NCBI GenBank assembly: GCA_934217675.1
Contig: CAKQCV010000089.1
Location: 1 to 8,847, forward strand
Source of the DNA: an uncultured Prevotella sp.
GTDB lineage: Bacteria > Bacteroidota > Bacteroidia > Bacteroidales > Bacteroidaceae
Direction: 5' to 3'
DNA length: 8,847 nt
Part shown: piece after piece, positions 5,876 through 8,847 of the stretch
Layout of the letters: each line of letters begins with the position of its first letter
How positions within the stretch are numbered: the stretch's first letter is position 1
Notes under the pieces: generated by a model
Told to the model about the DNA's origin: nothing
The model's input: only the letters and a program-made list of their open reading frames with translations
Database searches by the model: none
Translations under genes and position numbers: made by a program

Positions 5876-8515
5876 TTAGATACCCTCCATTTTATCAATC
5901 AGCTTATTCAACCAATCACACTGCCTGCTTAATTCTTCCTTTTCGCCCTCTAGCCTTACCCTGTCACCGGATAGCGCATTATATTTTTTCTGCTGCTGCT
6001 CAATCTCAGCCGCAAAATTCGACAATCCAGTGGACATGTGACTTATTAGCGATTTTACATTTTCTTTGCTCGTGGTCATCATGGTATCAAACGCTTTCAC
6101 GGTAAGGCTGCAATCGTTTTCTAAGTTTTTGAAATATTTGTTCAGCTCGTGCTGAATCCCTTCTGTTGAATAATAGCCGTCTTTCGGATCAATCCGAACT
6201 TTTTTATAATCTGGCATAAAATGTGAGACAGCGCGCTTGAATAGGCCGAAAACGCCAGTGCTATATTGATAGTCGATCTTTTTTCTGTTTACTTTCTTAC
6301 CCCAGTAGCCGACTTCGCTTTCTACAGTTCCTTTTTTCATTTGCGATTCAAAGTCAGGAGAAGATGCAAGATTTGAAAATTGCAGCCAGTTGGAATTCTT
6401 TCTGAAATCATACCCGCCCATGCTGAATACGTCCGCAGATTCCAACTCTCTCGCCATGTTGGTTACTACAGCGAAAATCCCTTCTAATTTTTGGTCATAA
6501 TCTCTTTTGAGCATTTCGAGAGTTGAGAGCGTGTCTCTCCCCACTTGCGCAAAAACGCTTTGAATATGGGCGGATGTTTCCTCGATCTCTTTCTGGACTT
6601 CGGCAGCGGTCTTTTGACCAGTGGATATTTTCTTGACTTGGCAAAGATTAGAGATAATAGGGTCTCTCAAAATATCAGCTCTGAATTGTGAACGAGCTTC
6701 TCCGAGCGCGGTAGCATCAAATTCAATCTTATCCAATTTGCTGAGCTGTGCATCGATGAGTTTTTTTGCTTCTTCGAGCTTGGCACTTCTTTCGGCGGCC
6801 AGCTTTTTTCTTTCTTCTGCCTCCTTCCTTGCGCCGTCGTTTTCCCCCAGTTTTTCGATCCGCCTCTGGATATCGGCGACGGTGCTGTCCTTAAAGGAGG
6901 AGACATCTGTCAGAATATCCTCAAAGGTTTCCAGAAGGTCGCGTACCTTGATGGGATAGGCGTAGCGTGCGACGTAGTCTCTAATGGCACATTCCACCGA
7001 CATAAGCCCGCACTGCAGTTGCGTTGCGGTAATTATGTCGCCTGCCTTTAGTGCCTTTCGGAATGCCGTATCCATTTCATCTCTGCGATACGCAGGAATG
7101 TCGCAGAATTGAGAAAGATAGTAATTGCTGTCCGTATAACGACAGACGTTTTTTTGGAATTCCTCCAATCTATTACAAAGTGTGCGTTTCATCGGCTCTT
7201 TTGTTAGTTCCTCCCCAGAATACTTGTCCGCGCCGCGCTGGATGGCAGAGGCAACGATTGCCGTAACGGGGAATATACGGGGAACAAAATGTGCCGCTTC
7301 CTGAATACGCTTCTCATCCTCCTCGGATGCGATGCCCCACTTACCGCTGTCACGCAGATATTGTGCGAAAGCAGCCTTTCGATCCTCAATCCGCTCGCCA
7401 TTACCGTAGGTCAGACTGTCGCATTTGTTCATCAAGAAGAGAAACCGATCATTGAAACCGCCGCGTTCATCCACGGATTGTTGTATGATGTCCCCCATGA
7501 ATTCGCCAATGCTCTTGTCCTCATACTTCTGGGCATCCGCGCATAAAACCACCATTGGTTTGCTGTTATCATGCGTGATCGCGAGCTGTGCAAGCCGTGC
7601 GTGTTGATTCACGCCGCGTTCGTCAATAGACTGCGCACTGTCCATACCCGGAGTGTCCACCAAAACAAGGGTAAAGTTCTTCTCACTGACACTTTTGGGA
7701 TAGAGGTGTGACAGGTCTGCGCCGATCTCAATGATAGTCACTTTTTCATACTGCGGATTCACCTTGCCGGTCGGACAAACCTCCATAAACTTGGACGCGC
7801 AGGCCTCGTCCGAATCAAATATGCTCTTGGGAAGTACAACCTTCTGGCCTTCATCCAACCCCAGCAGAGAAACTTTATTTCCCAGAGATCCGTCATGCTT
7901 GATGCGGCAGTTTTTTGATGTACAGGTGGAATCACTGGTAGGAAGAATGTTGTGACGAATCAAGGTATTCAACAGTGTAGATTTTCCGGAGCTATACACG
8001 CCTGCAAAAACGACATCAAACTCGCGTTCTTTTGCCTTTGCATAGTTTGTTTCCAACGCCTCGTATTTTTTCTGCAGAGTCTGGCTTCGGCTCCGTTCCT
8101 CAATCAACTCGTGAAATCGGTCAGACTGCAGCTCTTTTACAATATCCTCTATATTTTCGGACAGCTTTTTGTCATCCAACTGCGGATCCTCTTGCTTGAA
8201 TCGCAGCGAAAGTCTGGTACCTTCTTCGCGATTCTTATTCTGATCCTCGAGGGACCTTTTCAGGTCTTCAAAATCGATTTTTCTGCCCGAAAAGCAAAAC
8301 TCTATCTCGCCGTTGTTTTCCGGGTCAGCAATTTCATTAAGCAAACCCGGCCAGTTGAGGTAGTCGATCGGCTCGACCCACGTTTGCAGCGGCGTTCCTC
8401 TTCCAATGAAATCATCGATACTGCGATAGTTTGAGTTGCCCCTCACATCGCTCCCATCTATGCATATTGATGTTTTCATTTTGTAGGGGTTATACTCCAT
8501 CTTTACAACACGCAT
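5876..8515 (-). CDS. Dynamin-like large GTPase
   Basis: The 879-residue protein has an N-terminal region (1-130) I do not recognise, a short helical lead-in (about 130-165), and then a GTPase domain. G1 is GVYSSGKST (172-180), G2 is probably Thr197 or Thr199 in the LPTSDSTCT stretch (191-199), G3 is DTPGMDS (287-293) and G4 is NKCD (363-366). The lPT...cT switch region after the P-loop is typical of bacterial dynamin-like proteins, not of translation or Era-type GTPases. The rest is helical, with coiled-coil-like stretches at about 560-600 and 833-868, and a segment around 755-767 (VFGLFKRAVSHFM) that could touch membrane. Dynamin-family GTPases self-assemble on membranes, and several bacterial ones act in membrane repair or phage resistance. 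The ATG at 8515 has GAGGAG at 8528-8523, seven bases away. It is the first gene of the island operon, 44 bp after the WYL gene. Confidence 0.93.
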   Translation of the reverse strand: MRVVKMEYNPYKMKTSICIDGSDVRGNSNYRSIDDFIGRGTPLQTWVEPIDYLNWPGLLNEIADPENNGEIEFCFSGRKIDFEDLKRSLEDQNKNREEGTRLSLRFKQEDPQLDDKKLSENIEDIVKELQSDRFHELIEERSRSQTLQKKYEALETNYAKAKEREFDVVFAGVYSSGKSTLLNTLIRHNILPTSDSTCTSKNCRIKHDGSLGNKVSLLGLDEGQKVVLPKSIFDSDEACASKFMEVCPTGKVNPQYEKVTIIEIGADLSHLYPKSVSEKNFTLVLVDTPGMDSAQSIDERGVNQHARLAQLAITHDNSKPMVVLCADAQKYEDKSIGEFMGDIIQQSVDERGGFNDRFLFLMNKCDSLTYGNGERIEDRKAAFAQYLRDSGKWGIASEEDEKRIQEAAHFVPRIFPVTAIVASAIQRGADKYSGEELTKEPMKRTLCNRLEEFQKNVCRYTDSNYYLSQFCDIPAYRRDEMDTAFRKALKAGDIITATQLQCGLMSVECAIRDYVARYAYPIKVRDLLETFEDILTDVSSFKDSTVADIQRRIEKLGENDGARKEAEERKKLAAERSAKLEEAKKLIDAQLSKLDKIEFDATALGEARSQFRADILRDPIISNLCQVKKISTGQKTAAEVQKEIEETSAHIQSVFAQVGRDTLSTLEMLKRDYDQKLEGIFAVVTNMARELESADVFSMGGYDFRKNSNWLQFSNLASSPDFESQMKKGTVESEVGYWGKKVNRKKIDYQYSTGVFGLFKRAVSHFMPDYKKVRIDPKDGYYSTEGIQHELNKYFKNLENDCSLTVKAFDTMMTTSKENVKSLISHMSTGLSNFAAEIEQQQKKYNALSGDRVRLEGEKEELSRQCDWLNKLIDKMEGI

Positions 8516-8559
8516 TTTTTAACTCCTCTCCGCTTGTTTTTCTACACCTGTTTTTTGTT
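8516..8559 (-). other. Short A-rich gap between WYL gene and operon
   Basis: The 44-base gap holds the GTPase ribosome site (GAGGAG at 8528-8523) and A-rich sequence, with no stem-loop terminator. No convincing -35/-10 pair is visible. The operon may therefore be read through from the WYL gene, or its promoter may lie inside the WYL coding end. Confidence 0.5.
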
Positions 8560-8847
8560 TTATTGAATTTGCTCCACCCACTCCCCCTGGCTTCTCAGCC
8601 ACATCTCTATCCCCTTGCCGAAGACCTCGGCGGAGATGAGCCAGCCGTCGGCATCCTCGGAGAGCACCTGCGCCGTGGGGAGCCGGTCCAGTACCGCCTC
8701 CAGCGACGGGCCGGTGTAGCGGAAGCGGATGTGCTCCAGCCGCCCGCCGTACATAAATTGGACGCGCTTACGGAACTCGCCCTCCTCGAACCGCTTGGCA
8801 TATGGCACGCGGAAATGCTCATTCAGCACCTTCACCGACCGGATGCG
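8560..8847 (-). CDS. WYL-domain transcriptional regulator, C-terminal part
   Basis: The frame is open to the window edge and ends in TAA at 8562-8560, so about 95 C-terminal residues are visible and the N-terminal DNA-binding part lies outside. The start is not seen; a GTG at 8835 is internal. The residues RIRSV...VPYAKRF match the usual end of a WYL domain. The following YTGPSLEAVLDRL... and GKGIEMWLRSQGEWVEQI match the C-terminal extension of WYL regulators, which ends in a characteristic MWL-SQG motif. WYL proteins are ligand-responsive transcription factors; some, such as the BrxR and CapW types, control phage-defence operons. It reads in the same direction as the operon and lies just upstream, so it could regulate or be co-transcribed with it. 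Its GC content (about 65%) is far above the island's, so it may instead be a host gene beside which the island settled. Confidence 0.75.
   Translation of the reverse strand, partial: RIRSVKVLNEHFRVPYAKRFEEGEFRKRVQFMYGGRLEHIRFRYTGPSLEAVLDRLPTAQVLSEDADGWLISAEVFGKGIEMWLRSQGEWVEQIQ

Noticed and set aside
8539..8567. Possible promoter before the GTPase gene (TTCAAT, 17 bases, TAGAAA, minus strand)
   Set aside because: The spacing is right, but only 3 of 6 and 4 of 6 bases match the sigma-70 consensus in an A-rich stretch where such matches are expected by chance.
1..8847. CRISPR array, tRNA, rRNA, insertion sequence or integrase
   Set aside because: I looked for regularly spaced repeats, cloverleaf-like segments and transposase or recombinase motifs on both strands by eye and saw none. 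Nearly all of the window is accounted for by the listed genes.

Overview
The window looks like a bacterial accessory island inserted between two high-GC flanks. By hand counts of single 60-base lines, both ends are about 65% GC, the HerA-like gene about 48%, and the far 3' end of the island 28-40%. Gene spacing, ATGA start/stop overlaps and strong GGAGG-type ribosome sites suggest a Firmicute-type genome. A Negativicutes (Selenomonas-like) host is possible from the style of the high-GC flanking proteins, but this is only an impression.

Layout: positions 1-471 (+) hold the end, or possibly all, of an unrecognised high-GC protein, closed by a strong stem-loop terminator at 483-521. A short intergenic stretch (472-628) contains a second, weaker inverted repeat. 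Five genes packed on the minus strand follow, read from right to left: a dynamin-like large GTPase (8515-5876); a small tail-anchored membrane protein (5873-5400); a large HerA/FtsK-type ATPase with an N-terminal domain and a Ser/Thr/Gly-rich linker (5264-2094, or from 5387); a protein with a C-terminal PD-(D/E)XK-like nuclease domain (2097-1021); and a small acidic protein (1024-629). Upstream, on the same strand and reaching the window edge, is the C-terminal part of a WYL-domain transcriptional regulator (8847-8560), only 44 bp from the GTPase gene.

How they may work together: gaps of +2, +12 or +135, -4 and -4 nt, each with its own ribosome site, say the five genes form one operon. The combination of a membrane-remodelling-type GTPase, a membrane anchor, a DNA-pumping ATPase, a nuclease and a small last protein resembles the composition of anti-phage defence or DNA-processing systems, and WYL regulators are often found beside such systems. 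I do not recognise this exact five-gene set as a named system. The defence role is inference from domains and context, not something the sequence proves. A plausible model is that the GTPase and tail-anchored protein act at the membrane, the HerA-like ring moves DNA, the nuclease cuts it, and the last small protein restrains the nuclease.
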